The notes beneath the pieces were generated by a model. It had not been told where the DNA came from, made no database searches, and was given only the letters and a program-made list of their open reading frames with translations. Shown piece by piece: positions 40,643 through 50,244 of a DNA stretch of 64,000 bases. Numbering within the stretch: position 1 is the first letter of the stretch; each line of letters starts with the position of its first letter. The DNA comes from Xanthomonas sp. AM6 (GTDB lineage: Bacteria; Pseudomonadota; Gammaproteobacteria; Xanthomonadales; Xanthomonadaceae), in assembly GCF_025665335.1 (NCBI RefSeq), contig NZ_CP106869.1, positions 584,501 to 648,500 of the forward strand, given 5' to 3'. A program made the translations under genes and the position numbers.

Positions 40643-42832
40643 TCAGTACAGGTCCTGCGGATCCACATCCAGCGACCAGCGCACGCGCCGCGCCTGCGGC
40701 AGCGCGTAGATCGCCGGCATCGCCGCGTCCAGCACCGCGTGCAGCGCGCGCCGGGTCGGCGCCGACAGCAGCAACTGGGTGCGCTGGAAGCCGGCGCGGC
40801 GCGGCATCGGCGCCGGCATCGGCCCGAAGCGCTGCACCTGCGCCTGCTCCGGCAGCAGCGCGCGCACCGCCGCGAGGAAGGCATTGGCGTGTTCGACCTG
40901 CTTGGCCTCGGCGCGCAGCAGCGCCAGGTGCGCGAACGGCGGGAAGCCGGCGGCCTCGCGCTGCGCCAGCTCGGCCTCGGCGAAGGCGTGGTAGCCGCCG
41001 TGCACCAGGGTCTCCAGCAGCGGGTGGCCGGGGTGGTGGGTCTGCAGCCAGACCTCGCCCGGGCGCGCGGCGCGGCCGGCGCGCCCGGCGACCTGGATCA
41101 GCTGCTGCGCCAGTTTCTCGCTGGCGCGGAAGTCGGCCGAGAACAGGCCTTCGTCGATGCCGACCACCACCACCCGGGTCAGCTGCGGCAGGTCGTGGCC
41201 CTTGGCCAGGATCTGCGTGCCGACCAGGATTCCCGGCTGCGTGCCGAGCGTGGCCAGTTGCGTCTCCAGCGCGTCGCGGCGCTGGGTGGTGCCGCGGTCG
41301 ATGCGCAGCACCGGCACGTCGGGGAAGGCCTGCAGCAGGCGTTCTTCCAGGCGCTCGGTGCCGATGCCCTGCGGTTGCAGCGCCAGGCTGCCGCAGTCCG
41401 GGCAGGCCAGCGGCGCCGGCTGGCGCGCGCCGCAGTGGTGGCATTGCAGGCGGCGGCCGCCGGCATGCACGGTCATCGGCGTGGCGTGCAGCGGGGTGCT
41501 GCAGCGCTGGCATGGCGCGGTCCAGCCGCAGTCGTGGCAGAGCAGCACCGGCGCATAGCCGCGGCGGTTCTTGAACACCAGCACCTGGCCACCGTCGGCC
41601 AGCGCGCTGCCGATGCCGGCCAGCACCTCCGGCGACAGGCCGTCCTGCAGCGGGCGCTTGCGCACGTCGAGCACACGCACGGTGGGCGGCCGCGCGTCGC
41701 CGGCGCGACGGGTCAGGCGCAGGTGCGCGTAGCGGCCGCCGGCGGCGTTGTGCAGGCTTTCCAGCGACGGCGTGGCGCTGCCCAGCAGCACCGGCACGTC
41801 CAGCGCCTTGCCGCGCACCAGGGCGAAGTCGCGGGCGTGGTAGCGGATCCCGTCCTGCTGCTTGTAGCTGCCGTCGTGCTCCTCGTCGACCACGATCAGC
41901 CCGGCCTGCGGCAGCGGCACGAACACCGCCGAGCGGGTGCCGACCAGCACCCGCGCCTCGCCGCGCCAGGCCGCGGCCCAGACCCGCGCGCGCTCGTTGT
42001 CGTTGAGCCCGGAATGCAGCGCGTGCACCGGCACGCCCAGGCGCGCGCGGAACCGCGCCAGGGTCTGCGGGGTCAGGCCGATCTCCGGCACCAGCACCAG
42101 CGCCTGGCGGCCGCGCGCCAGGCAGGCGGCGATGGCCTGCAGGTAGACCTCGGTCTTGCCGCTGCCGGTGACCCCGTCGAGCAGGAACGGGGCGAAGCCG
42201 GGTGCGGCGACCACCGCGTCGATCGCCGCCTGCTGTTCCGCGTTCGGGATGGGGCCGGGCTGCGGCTGCGGCGCCGCGGCGCTGGCCGGCACCGCGATGC
42301 GTTCGGTGAAGCCGCGCTTGCCCAGGCTGCGCGCGGCGCTGCGCCAGTCGTCCATCGCCTGGTCGAGCCGGTCCTCGTCCAGCGGGCCGTCCGCCAGCAG
42401 GGCGGCGAAGCGGTGCGGACGGGTGCCGGGGCGGGCGCGATGGCTGGCGCCGGCCTCGGTCAGGCGCCAGGCCCAGGCGTGGGTGTCGGGCAGCGCCTCG
42501 CCGCGGCGCAGGGTCACCGGCAGCGCGGTCGCCAGGACCTCGCCCAGCGGGGCGTGGCTGTAGCGCGCCAGCCAGTGCAGCGAGTCGGCCAGTTCGCCGT
42601 GCAGCAGCGGCACCGGGTCCAGCCAGGCCAGCGCCGCGCGCAGGCCGTCGCCGTCCTCGACCTGGCCGAGTCCGGCGACCACCCCGCTCAGCTCGCGGTT
42701 GCCGAACGGTACCCGCAGCCGGCGGCCGACGTCGCCGGTGGCGGCGGCGCTGCCGGGCGGGGGCAGGTAGTCGAACAGCTGCGGCAACGGCAGCGGCAGG
42801 GCGACGCGGAGGGTGGTGGCAGGGGACGGCAT
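40643..42832 (-). CDS. priA: primosomal protein N' (PriA helicase)
   Basis: 729 residues; replication-restart helicase. N-terminal 3'-DNA-binding domain, Walker A GVTGSGKTEVYL, Walker B VDEEHDGSYKQ, and the zinc cluster LLCHDCGWTAPCQRCSTP with CHHCGARQPAPLACPDCGS. PriA reloads DnaB at stalled forks. ATG at 42832 gives MPSPATT; a GTG two codons upstream (42838) is an alternative. Adjacent to a gene-free stretch with DnaA boxes. Confidence 0.95.
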   Translation of the reverse strand: MPSPATTLRVALPLPLPQLFDYLPPPGSAAATGDVGRRLRVPFGNRELSGVVAGLGQVEDGDGLRAALAWLDPVPLLHGELADSLHWLARYSHAPLGEVLATALPVTLRRGEALPDTHAWAWRLTEAGASHRARPGTRPHRFAALLADGPLDEDRLDQAMDDWRSAARSLGKRGFTERIAVPASAAAPQPQPGPIPNAEQQAAIDAVVAAPGFAPFLLDGVTGSGKTEVYLQAIAACLARGRQALVLVPEIGLTPQTLARFRARLGVPVHALHSGLNDNERARVWAAAWRGEARVLVGTRSAVFVPLPQAGLIVVDEEHDGSYKQQDGIRYHARDFALVRGKALDVPVLLGSATPSLESLHNAAGGRYAHLRLTRRAGDARPPTVRVLDVRKRPLQDGLSPEVLAGIGSALADGGQVLVFKNRRGYAPVLLCHDCGWTAPCQRCSTPLHATPMTVHAGGRRLQCHHCGARQPAPLACPDCGSLALQPQGIGTERLEERLLQAFPDVPVLRIDRGTTQRRDALETQLATLGTQPGILVGTQILAKGHDLPQLTRVVVVGIDEGLFSADFRASEKLAQQLIQVAGRAGRAARPGEVWLQTHHPGHPLLETLVHGGYHAFAEAELAQREAAGFPPFAHLALLRAEAKQVEHANAFLAAVRALLPEQAQVQRFGPMPAPMPRRAGFQRTQLLLSAPTRRALHAVLDAAMPAIYALPQARRVRWSLDVDPQDLY

Positions 42833-43296
42833 CGGCACTAGTCTAGCGGCCGGGGAACCGGGTCCAGCGGCCGCCGCCGTGGCGGCCGCTGGTGGTGCGA
42901 GTTGCGCGCGATAGCTGCCGCCAAAGTGATAAACAAGTCGTAAATCGTTGCCCCGCTTGGAGAATCGAATTTATCCACACGCGCTGTGGATAAAGCTGTG
43001 CATGAGCGGCATGCTCCACGCCGTGAAGAAGGATTCACAAGCTTCTGCCACAAGTTGGACAAAAAAGCGCCAATCCAATAAACCTGATGGATAACAACAA
43101 CTTGGCCGTGAAACATGGCTGCAACATGATTTCCCTGGGGACTTGACAGGGGCGCCGGGCGCGCTCCCGGCACGCTGTGCACAACCCGCCGCCGCGATCG
43201 GCCCGGCTGGCGCCTGAAGCAGCCGATCACCGCGCCGTTGTCAAGCGCGCGGCGCGGCGGCGGCCTCGCTATCATCGCGCCGATGATGGAGTTCCG
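42833..43296. promoter_or_regulatory. AT-richer gene-free region with DnaA-box palindrome
   Basis: This 464-base gap between the divergent priA and DUF3106 genes is visibly richer in A+T than its surroundings. TTATCCACA (42971-42979) and TGTGGATAA (42985-42993) are perfect consensus DnaA boxes facing each other with a 5-base spacer, extendable to 10-base arms. GATGGATAA at 43086-43094 is a weaker third match. TTGACA at 43143-43148 is a possible -35 for the plus gene, without a good -10. Confidence 0.7.
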
Positions 43297-44751
43297 ATGA
43301 CCGCCGCGCCCCCTTCTGACGGCGCGGTCGCAGCGCCCGCCCTGGCCGCCTTCCTGCGCGGCATCGAACGCCGTGCTGCGGTGCTGGCCGAGCTGCAGAG
43401 CGGCAGCGTGGAACGCGGCACGCCGGCGCTGGCCGCGGCAATGCGCGCGTTCCGCAGCCACGCCGCGACCCTGCCGATGGCCGACTGGCCGCTGCGCTTC
43501 TGGAAGCTGCTCGCCGCGGTGCCGTCGCTGCGCCAGGCCGCCACCGCCGCCGGCAGCGACTGGCCGGCGCCGCTCGCGCACCTGGGCGCGGTGGAGGCGG
43601 CCGACCGCCTGGCGCTGCTGCTGCGGATCGTGGCCGGGCTGGACGAACCGATCGCGGCGCAGGTGCTGCACCAGTCCACCCAGGACTACCAGCAGGCCCT
43701 GGCGCGGGCCTGTCCGCGCGATGCCGGCGGCCGCCCGGACGCTGCCGGCTGGCGCGCGTTGGCCGATGCCGCCCAGCAGCACCTGCGCGACCTGCCGCCG
43801 GCGCGGCTGCAGGCGCTGGCCCAGCTGCGCGACGCGGCGATCGCCGGCACCGTGCCCGGGCCCCCGGCGGCGTCCGCGTCCGCACCCCTCGCGTCCGCCG
43901 CGCCGGCCCGCGTCCGCCGCGCTCCGGCGGCGCGCGGCCTGACCCGGGCACGCCTGGCGGCAGCGGTGATCGTGGTCGTGGCCCTGGCGCTGGTCGGCAC
44001 GCTGTGGTGGGACCGGTCGCCGTCGCGGCGCACGGCGGCGGGCGGCGGCGCGGGCTCGGGCCTGGCGCTGGGCGACACCGGGCCGGTGCAGGTCGAGGAA
44101 CTGCCGGCCGAGTCCGATGTCGCCACCGCGCCGCCGCTGCCGGCCGCGCCGCCGGCGCCGCTGCCGGAACCGGCGGTCTACGACCTGGACTTCTTCGCCT
44201 GGTACGCGGCCGGCGCGCCGCCGGCACGGATCGAGCGCAGCGCCCCGAGCGCGGAGGAGGCCGCCGCGGCCGCCGCCACGCCGCCCGCGGACGGCGCGCC
44301 CGCGCCCGCGGCCACGGCGGTCGCCGCGCCGCCGGCGCTGACCCCGGCGCAGCTGCGCGAACGCCAGGCCGCCTGGGACGCGCTGAACGCCCCGGTGCAG
44401 GCGCGCCTGCGGCAGGTGGCCAACGCCTTCGCCGGCCTGCCGGTGGAGCAGCAGCACACGCTGCGCGCGCAGTTCGCCGCGCTGGATGCGCTGGAGCGCC
44501 ACGGCTGGCTGCTGGGGCCGGAACTGGGCAGCGAGTACTGGGCGCTGCAGCCGCTGTTCGGCTATGTGCCCGACGCCCAGCGGCAGGCGCTGCTGGGCCT
44601 GCTGCGCACGCTGCCGGCCGAGCAGCGCGAACACCTGGCGCTGCTGTCGCAGCGCACCCCGCCGCAGGACCGCGCCGCCCTGCGCCGCGACCTGCTGGCG
44701 CAAGCGGCGGACACCCGCGCCGCCTGGCTGCGCCAACGCGCCACGCGCTAG
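43297..44751 (+). CDS. membrane-anchored DUF3106-like protein
   Basis: 484 residues. N-terminal helical region, one membrane helix (LAAAVIVVVALALVGTLWW, about residue 225), a long Ala/Pro-rich periplasmic spacer, then a C-terminal helical DUF3106-like domain (RQAAWDALNAPVQARLRQV to LRRDLLAQ). The topology would put the N-terminal domain in the cytoplasm. Its role is unknown. ATG at 43297 is preceded by GGAG; longer frames start in the control region. Confidence 0.7.
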   Translation: MTAAPPSDGAVAAPALAAFLRGIERRAAVLAELQSGSVERGTPALAAAMRAFRSHAATLPMADWPLRFWKLLAAVPSLRQAATAAGSDWPAPLAHLGAVEAADRLALLLRIVAGLDEPIAAQVLHQSTQDYQQALARACPRDAGGRPDAAGWRALADAAQQHLRDLPPARLQALAQLRDAAIAGTVPGPPAASASAPLASAAPARVRRAPAARGLTRARLAAAVIVVVALALVGTLWWDRSPSRRTAAGGGAGSGLALGDTGPVQVEELPAESDVATAPPLPAAPPAPLPEPAVYDLDFFAWYAAGAPPARIERSAPSAEEAAAAAATPPADGAPAPAATAVAAPPALTPAQLRERQAAWDALNAPVQARLRQVANAFAGLPVEQQHTLRAQFAALDALERHGWLLGPELGSEYWALQPLFGYVPDAQRQALLGLLRTLPAEQREHLALLSQRTPPQDRAALRRDLLAQAADTRAAWLRQRATR

Positions 44752-44900
44752 CCACGCGCGTCACCGCATCCCGCTCCCCAAGTCCCGAGTCCCGCCAACG
44801 CCTGCACCAAACAACCGCACGGGTTAAACTGCGCCCCCTCCGCCACCCGGCGCCGGCGCCTTCCGCGCGGCCGCAGTGGCGAGATCGCCAGAGTCTTGCA

Positions 44901-46268
44901 ATGTCTTCGTCCTCCACCCCGGCCTCGGTCCGGGGCCGCGAACTGCGCAGCACCGCGCAGCTCGCCCTGCCGCTGGTCCTGGGGCACATCTCCGCCGGCC
45001 TGATCAGCTTCGTCGACAACGTGATCGCCGGGCACCACGGCACCCGCACGCTGGCCTCGGTGACGGTCGGCACCGCGCTGCTGTGGCTGCCGATGATGAT
45101 CCCGATCGGCACCCTGATCGCGCTGACCGCCTCGGTCTCGCAGCTCGACGGCGGCAAGCGCCATGCGCAGATCGGGCCGATGTTCCGCCAGGCGCTGTGG
45201 CTGTCGCTGGGCCTGGGCGTGCTGATGTTCGCGTTCCTGAGCGTGACCCCGATGGCGCTGCCGCAGATGGGCATCGCCGCGGAGATCGTGCCCGGCGCGC
45301 GCGATTTCCTGCACGCGATCCGCTGGGGCGTGCCGGCGATGGTGCTGTACTTCTGCATGCGCTATCTGAGCGAGGGCATGCACTGGACGCTGCCGACCAT
45401 GCTGCTCGGCTTCGGCGGGCTGCTGGTGCTGGCGCCGCTGGGCTACGTGCTGACCTTCGGCCTGTTCGGGCTGCGCGAGCGTGGCGCCGGCGGGCTGGGC
45501 ATGGCCTCGGCGATCATGATGTGGCTGCAGGCGCTGTGCTTCGCCATCTACCTGGCGCGCTCCAAGCGTTTCGCGCCGCTGCGCCTGTTCGCGACCTTCG
45601 AGGCGCCGGACCTGCGCGCCATCGGCGGGCTGCTGAAGACCGGGTTGCCGATCGGCATCACCATCCTGATGGAGGGCGGGCTGTTCATCGTCACCGCGCT
45701 GCTGATCGCGCGGCTCGGCGAAGTGCCGGCGGCCGCGCACCAGATCGCGATCAACGTGGCGCAGCTGTGCTTCATGGTGCCGATGGGCGTGGCCGAGGCG
45801 ACCACGGTGCGGGTCGGGCGCGCCGCCGGCGGCGGCGACACGGCAGGCGTGCGCGGCGCGGCCTGGGCCGGCTATACGATCGTGCTCGGCACCCAGGCGC
45901 TGTCGGCGCTGGTGCTGCTGTTCGGCCACGACGCCATCGTCGGCGTCTACACCCGCGACATCGCGGTGGCCGGGCTGGCCTCCACGCTGCTGCTGTACGC
46001 GGCCGCGTTCCAGTTCCCCGACGGGGTGCAGGTGCTGTCGGCCGGCGCGCTGCGCGGGCTCAAGGACACCCGCGTGCCGATGCTGCTGGCGCTGTGCTCC
46101 TACTGGGGCCTGGGCATGCCGCTGGGCGCCGGCCTGGGCCTGTGGCTGGGCTGGGGGCCGCAGGGCATGTGGATCGGGCTGATCCTGGGCCTGAGCGCGG
46201 CGGCAGTGATGATGGCCGCGCGCTTCCGGCTCAGCAGCGGGCGCCTGCTCGCCGCCGCGGCACCCTGA
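44901..46268 (+). CDS. norM: MATE family multidrug/cation exporter (NorM type)
   Basis: 455 residues with twelve predicted membrane helices and the NorM-type start (LALPLVLGHISAGLISFVDNVIAGHHG) with its acidic Asp in helix 1. Second half begins TGLPIGITILMEGGLF, the internal repeat typical of MATE proteins. They export drugs in exchange for Na+ or H+. The symbol follows family likeness only. Confidence 0.88.
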   Translation: MSSSSTPASVRGRELRSTAQLALPLVLGHISAGLISFVDNVIAGHHGTRTLASVTVGTALLWLPMMIPIGTLIALTASVSQLDGGKRHAQIGPMFRQALWLSLGLGVLMFAFLSVTPMALPQMGIAAEIVPGARDFLHAIRWGVPAMVLYFCMRYLSEGMHWTLPTMLLGFGGLLVLAPLGYVLTFGLFGLRERGAGGLGMASAIMMWLQALCFAIYLARSKRFAPLRLFATFEAPDLRAIGGLLKTGLPIGITILMEGGLFIVTALLIARLGEVPAAAHQIAINVAQLCFMVPMGVAEATTVRVGRAAGGGDTAGVRGAAWAGYTIVLGTQALSALVLLFGHDAIVGVYTRDIAVAGLASTLLLYAAAFQFPDGVQVLSAGALRGLKDTRVPMLLALCSYWGLGMPLGAGLGLWLGWGPQGMWIGLILGLSAAAVMMAARFRLSSGRLLAAAAP

Positions 46269-46343
46269 CTTCAGGCGCATGTGCGGCGCCGGCGCAGCCG
46301 GTATGCTGCACATGCGCAAGACGCTTACCTTCCGGAGTTTTCC

Positions 46344-48242
46344 ATGAACCAACCCGTGCGTCGCAGCCCCATCGCCAACTTCTTCGTTGGCCTATGGGAT
46401 GTGATGAACTTCACTCGCCGGCTGATCCTGAACCTGGTGTTCTTCGGCTTTCTGCTGCTGGTCCTGCTGGTGATCGTGTTCGCGATGGCGCGCGGCGACG
46501 GCGGCAAGGCGCTGCACGACCGCACCACGCTGTTGATCGCGCCGGAAGGCACCGTGGTCGAGCAGTTCAGCGCCGATCCGGTCAGCCGCGCGCTGACCAA
46601 GGCGATGGGCGACAAGGGCGCCGAGGAGATCCAGCTGCGCGACCTGCTGCGCGCGCTGGAAGCGGCCAAGACCGACCCGAAGATCGAACGCGTCGCGCTG
46701 CGCCTGGACAAGCTGCAGCCGGGCGGCTTCGCCTCGGTGCGCGAAGTGGCCGCGGCGCTGCAGGACCTGCGCGCCTCCGGCAAGCAGGTCGTGGCCTACA
46801 GCGACAGCCTGAGCCAGTGGCAGTACCTGCTGGCGGCGCAGGCCAACGAGGTCTACCTGGACCCGATGGGCTCGGTGGTGCTGGAAGGCCTGGGCCGCTA
46901 CCGCCAGTACTTCCGCGAAGGCCTGCAGGACAAGCTCGGCGTGGACGTGCACCTGTTCAAGGTCGGCGAGTACAAGTCCGCGGCCGAGCCGTACGTGCTC
47001 GATGCGGCGTCGCCGGCATCCAAGGAAGCCGACCTGTTCTGGATGAACGACGTGTGGCAGCGCTACCTGGCCGACATCGCCAAGGCGCGCAAGCTGACGC
47101 CCGAGCAGATCGCCGCGGGCATCGACACGATGCCCGAGGGCATCGCCGCGGCCGGCGGCGACATGGCCAAGTTCGCGCTGCAGCAGAAGCTGGTGGACGG
47201 CCTGAAGACCCGCGAGGAGGTCGAGCAGCTGCTGACCAAGCGCGGCGTCGCCGACGACGATGCCGACACCGGCTTCCGCAACGTCGGCCTGGACGGCTAC
47301 CTGCAGCAGCTGGACCTGCGCCGTTCGCCGGTGGATTCGCGGCCGCAGGTGGCGGTGGTGGTGGCGGCGGGCGAGATCAGCGGCGGCGAGCAGCCGGCCG
47401 GGCGCATCGGCGGCGAGTCGACCGCGGCGCTGCTGCGCGAAGCGCGCGACGACGAGGCGGTCAAGGCGGTGGTGCTGCGGGTGGATTCGCCGGGCGGCGA
47501 AGTGTTCGCCTCCGAGCAGATCCGCCGCGAGGTGGTGGCGCTGAAGGCGGCCGGCAAGCCGGTGGTGGTGTCGATGGGCGACCTGGCCGCGTCCGGCGGC
47601 TACTGGATCAGCATGAACGCCGACCGCATCTACGCCGACCCGTCGACGATCACCGGTTCGATCGGCATCTTCGGCATGATCCCCAACCTGGCCCGCAGCC
47701 TGGACAAGATCGGCGTGCATACCGACGGCGTCGGCACCACCCGCTTCGCCGGCGCGTTCGACGTCACCCGGCCGATGGACCCGGCGGTGGGGCAGGTGAT
47801 CCAGTCGGTGATCAACAAGGGCTACGCCGATTTCACCGGCAGGGTCGCGCAGGCGCGCAACAAGCCGGTCGAGGCGATCGACCAGGTCGCGCGCGGCCGC
47901 GTGTGGAGCGGCGCGCAGGCCAAGGAACGCGGCCTGGTGGATGCGTTCGGCGGCTTCAAGGACGCGGTGGCCGATGCCGCCGCGCGGGCCAAGCTGGGCG
48001 AGCGCGACAAGTACCGCGTGCGCTACATCGAGAAGGCGGCCACGCCGTTCGCGCAGTTCGTCAGCGGCTTCGCCGGCAGCCGCATGGGTGCCTGGATGCT
48101 GGGCGATTCGGCGCTGGCGCACGCGGTGCTGGCGCGGCACATGCCGGAGCTGGATACCCAGCTGCGCTTCGTGCAGGACGCGACCGACAAGCGCGACGGC
48201 GCACCGGTCAAGGCGCTGGCCTACTGCTTCTGCGGCCTGTGA
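46344..48242 (+). CDS. sppA: signal peptide peptidase SppA (67K type)
   Basis: 632 residues, the long gammaproteobacterial form of the inner-membrane S49 serine protease that degrades cleaved signal peptides. One N-terminal membrane anchor (LILNLVFFGFLLLVLLVIVF), then two homologous halves. The catalytic lysine Lys211 is in GEYKSAAEP and the nucleophile Ser417 in DLAASGGYW. CGGAG precedes the ATG. Confidence 0.95.
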   Translation: MNQPVRRSPIANFFVGLWDVMNFTRRLILNLVFFGFLLLVLLVIVFAMARGDGGKALHDRTTLLIAPEGTVVEQFSADPVSRALTKAMGDKGAEEIQLRDLLRALEAAKTDPKIERVALRLDKLQPGGFASVREVAAALQDLRASGKQVVAYSDSLSQWQYLLAAQANEVYLDPMGSVVLEGLGRYRQYFREGLQDKLGVDVHLFKVGEYKSAAEPYVLDAASPASKEADLFWMNDVWQRYLADIAKARKLTPEQIAAGIDTMPEGIAAAGGDMAKFALQQKLVDGLKTREEVEQLLTKRGVADDDADTGFRNVGLDGYLQQLDLRRSPVDSRPQVAVVVAAGEISGGEQPAGRIGGESTAALLREARDDEAVKAVVLRVDSPGGEVFASEQIRREVVALKAAGKPVVVSMGDLAASGGYWISMNADRIYADPSTITGSIGIFGMIPNLARSLDKIGVHTDGVGTTRFAGAFDVTRPMDPAVGQVIQSVINKGYADFTGRVAQARNKPVEAIDQVARGRVWSGAQAKERGLVDAFGGFKDAVADAAARAKLGERDKYRVRYIEKAATPFAQFVSGFAGSRMGAWMLGDSALAHAVLARHMPELDTQLRFVQDATDKRDGAPVKALAYCFCGL

Positions 48243-48298
48243 TCCGGGCCTGAGGCAAGCGCGTCCGCCGGTGCGCGGGCGCGCCGCAAGCGACGAAG

Positions 48299-48324
48299 AA
48301 CGCCGGCCGATGCCGGCGTTTTTT
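48299..48324. terminator. rho-independent terminator, sppA end and small lipoprotein gene
   Basis: AACGCCGGC at 48299-48307 pairs with 48312-48320 over CGAT, followed by a run of T. It stands between two convergent genes and may work both ways; its T-run overlaps the TAA stop of the lipoprotein gene. Confidence 0.9.
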
Positions 48325-48550
48325 ATTGCCCGGTGGCGGCGTCGATCGCCGCGTTCTGCGCCGCCGCGGCCTGCTCGGTGCCGGCCTGCGCCTGTCTGGC
48401 GCGGTCCAGCGGCTGGGCGATCGCCGTGCGCAGCGCGGCGGCCTGCGGCTCGGGTGGCTTGTCCGCCGGTTTCGGCGGCGCCGGCTTGCAGGCGGCCAGC
48501 GCGGCCAGCAGCGACAGCGCCAAGGTCATCGAGCGCAATGAACCGTGCAT
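48323..48550 (-). CDS. small lipoprotein
   Basis: 75 residues. Lipobox LAALAAC (Cys about residue 21) then a short Pro/Lys stretch and a helical Ala/Gln-rich end ([20 protein letters not shown]). ATG at 48550 has GAGG eight bases ahead; an inner ATG at 48529 also keeps the lipobox. Function unknown, position convergent with sppA. Confidence 0.7.
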   Translation of the reverse strand: MHGSLRSMTLALSLLAALAACKPAPPKPADKPPEPQAAALRTAIAQPLDRARQAQAGTEQAAAAQNAAIDAATGQ

Positions 48551-48613
48551 AGGGGCGACCTCGTTGGGCGTGGGCGTTATCCTACGCCCACCCCGGCGCA
48601 GACAGGCAAGGCG

Positions 48614-49387
48614 ATGCAGCAACGTTGGCGGCTGGACGGACAGACCGCACTGATCACCGGCGCCAGCGCCGGCATCGGCCTGGCGATCGCGCGCGAACTG
48701 GCCGGCTTCGGCGCCGAGCTGATGCTGGTGGCGCGCGACATCGACGCGCTGGAGGCGGCGCGCGACGAACTGGCCGACGCCTATCCGCAGCGCCGCATCC
48801 TGGCGCTGGCCGCCGACGTGGCCGACGACGAGGACCGGCGCGAGATCCTGGACTGGGTCGAGGACCATGCCGACGGCCTGCACCTGCTGGTCAACAACGC
48901 CGGCGGCAACTTGAGCAAGGCCGCGGTGGACTACACCGAGGACGAGTGGCGCGGCATCTTCGAGACCAACCTGTTCTCCGCGTTCGAGCTGTCGCGCTAC
49001 GCGCATCCGCTGCTGGCGCAGCATGCGGCCGCGGCGATCGTCAACGTCGGCAGCGTGTCCGGGCTGACCCACGTGCGCAGCGGCGCGCCGTACGGCATGA
49101 CCAAGGCCGCGCTGCACCAGCTGACCCGCAACCTGGCCGCCGAATGGGCCGAGGACGGGATCCGGGTCAACGCGGTGGCGCCGTGGTACATCCGCACGCG
49201 GCGCACGTCCGGGCCGCTGTCCGATCCGGACTACTACGAGCAGGTGATCGAGCGCACGCCGATGCGCCGCATCGGCGAACCGGAGGAAGTGGCTGCCGCG
49301 GTCGGCTTCCTGTGCCTGCCGGCGGCCAGCTACATCACCGGCGAATGCATCGCGGTGGACGGCGGGTTCCTGCGTTATGGGTTCTAG
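48614..49387 (+). CDS. SDR family oxidoreductase
   Basis: 257 residues, classical short-chain dehydrogenase. Cofactor motif [12 protein letters not shown] (residues 15-26), NNAGG, catalytic Ser in NVGSVSG, and Tyr/Lys in YGMTKAA. A close match in style to tropinone reductase-like enzymes, but the substrate cannot be named. An AGGCAAGG box precedes ATG 48614. Divergent from the small lipoprotein gene. Confidence 0.9.
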   Translation: MQQRWRLDGQTALITGASAGIGLAIARELAGFGAELMLVARDIDALEAARDELADAYPQRRILALAADVADDEDRREILDWVEDHADGLHLLVNNAGGNLSKAAVDYTEDEWRGIFETNLFSAFELSRYAHPLLAQHAAAAIVNVGSVSGLTHVRSGAPYGMTKAALHQLTRNLAAEWAEDGIRVNAVAPWYIRTRRTSGPLSDPDYYEQVIERTPMRRIGEPEEVAAAVGFLCLPAASYITGECIAVDGGFLRYGF

Positions 49388-49457
49388 GGCAGTTGCTGCT
49401 GCCGCTCATCGTCGCCGCAGCGCGCGGCCTTAGTCGCTGGCCGCACGCGGCAACCCC

Positions 49458-49527
49458 TGCAGGAGCGGCTTCAGCCGCGACGGGCGTTACCAGGAAAGCT
49501 CCGGTCGCGGCTGAAGCCGCTCCTACA
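49458..49527. repeat. REP-like inverted pair
   Basis: Arms TGCAGGAGCGGCTTCAGCCG at 49458-49477 (whole arm to 49481) and 49504-49527 pair with one mismatch in 24 bases around a 22-base loop. Same element family as at 6252-6376, here with G/C changes. It lies between convergent genes. Confidence 0.9.
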
Positions 49528-49556
49528 GGCGCGGCGTCCGCGTCGCGTGCGCCAGC

Positions 49557-50243
49557 CTAGTCCTGCGCGCCGCAACTGCTCGCGTCGAGCAACTGCTGGC
49601 GGCGCACGTATTCCTGCCGCAGCTGCTCGGCATGCTCGGGCACGGCGAAGCGCCAGTGCGTTTCGGCTTCGGCCACGTAGCTCTTCCAGGCATCGCAGGT
49701 GGCGGCCTCGGGCAGCGCGTCGCAGCGGTCGCGGAACACTTCGCAGGCGCTGCCGCCGGCCTTGTCGGGGCTGCCGTCCAGGCCGACGGTGCGCAGGGGC
49801 ACGCAGCGCGGCGCCGGCTCGGCGACCTCGCCGACGTAGCGCTGCTGCTCGCGGGTGACGCAGGCATACAGCGGAGGCGGCGGCAGGCGCGGGGCAGCCG
49901 CGGCGGCCGGCGCTGATGGAGGACCGGATGCGGCGGCGGTCGCTGCGGGTGCGGCCGTCGCCGTGGGTGCCGCCGTCGTTGCAGATGCGGCCGTTGCTGC
50001 AGATGCGCCCCCCGGCGTTGGCGCTGGCACCGATGATGCAGCTGGCGCAGCGCTCGGCACGTAGGCCGGCGCGCGCCCGACGCCCTGCATGATCTTCTTC
50101 TCCTGGCGCATGCCCTTGGGACACGGCTGGTTCTGCAGGGTCAGGCCGCCGTGGGCATCGGTGCAGCGATAGAACACCACCTCTTCGGCATGCGCGGCGC
50201 CGGCGCAGGCCAGCAACGCGGCGAGGCGGACAAGGCGCCGCAT
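49557..50243 (-). CDS. DUF4124-like exported protein (distal copy)
   Basis: 228 residues. Signal peptide LVRLAALLACAGAAHA, then a DUF4124-like core (VVFYRCTDAHGGLTLQNQPCPKGM) and a long Ala/Thr/Ser-rich linker to a second cysteine-rich part (LYACVTREQQRYVGEVAEP). Its ATG follows the stop of the upstream paralog by one base, so the two are translationally coupled. Function unknown; DUF4124 proteins are typically periplasmic with paired cysteines. Confidence 0.78.
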   Translation of the reverse strand: MRRLVRLAALLACAGAAHAEEVVFYRCTDAHGGLTLQNQPCPKGMRQEKKIMQGVGRAPAYVPSAAPAASSVPAPTPGGASAATAASATTAAPTATAAPAATAAASGPPSAPAAAAAPRLPPPPLYACVTREQQRYVGEVAEPAPRCVPLRTVGLDGSPDKAGGSACEVFRDRCDALPEAATCDAWKSYVAEAETHWRFAVPEHAEQLRQEYVRRQQLLDASSCGAQD

Positions 50244-50244
50244 C

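Noticed and set aside
42833..43296. Chromosomal origin of replication (oriC)
   Set aside because: Two DnaA boxes alone are not enough; no dnaA/dnaN/gidA neighbourhood and no clear AT-rich 13-mers. Kept as a DnaA site candidate.
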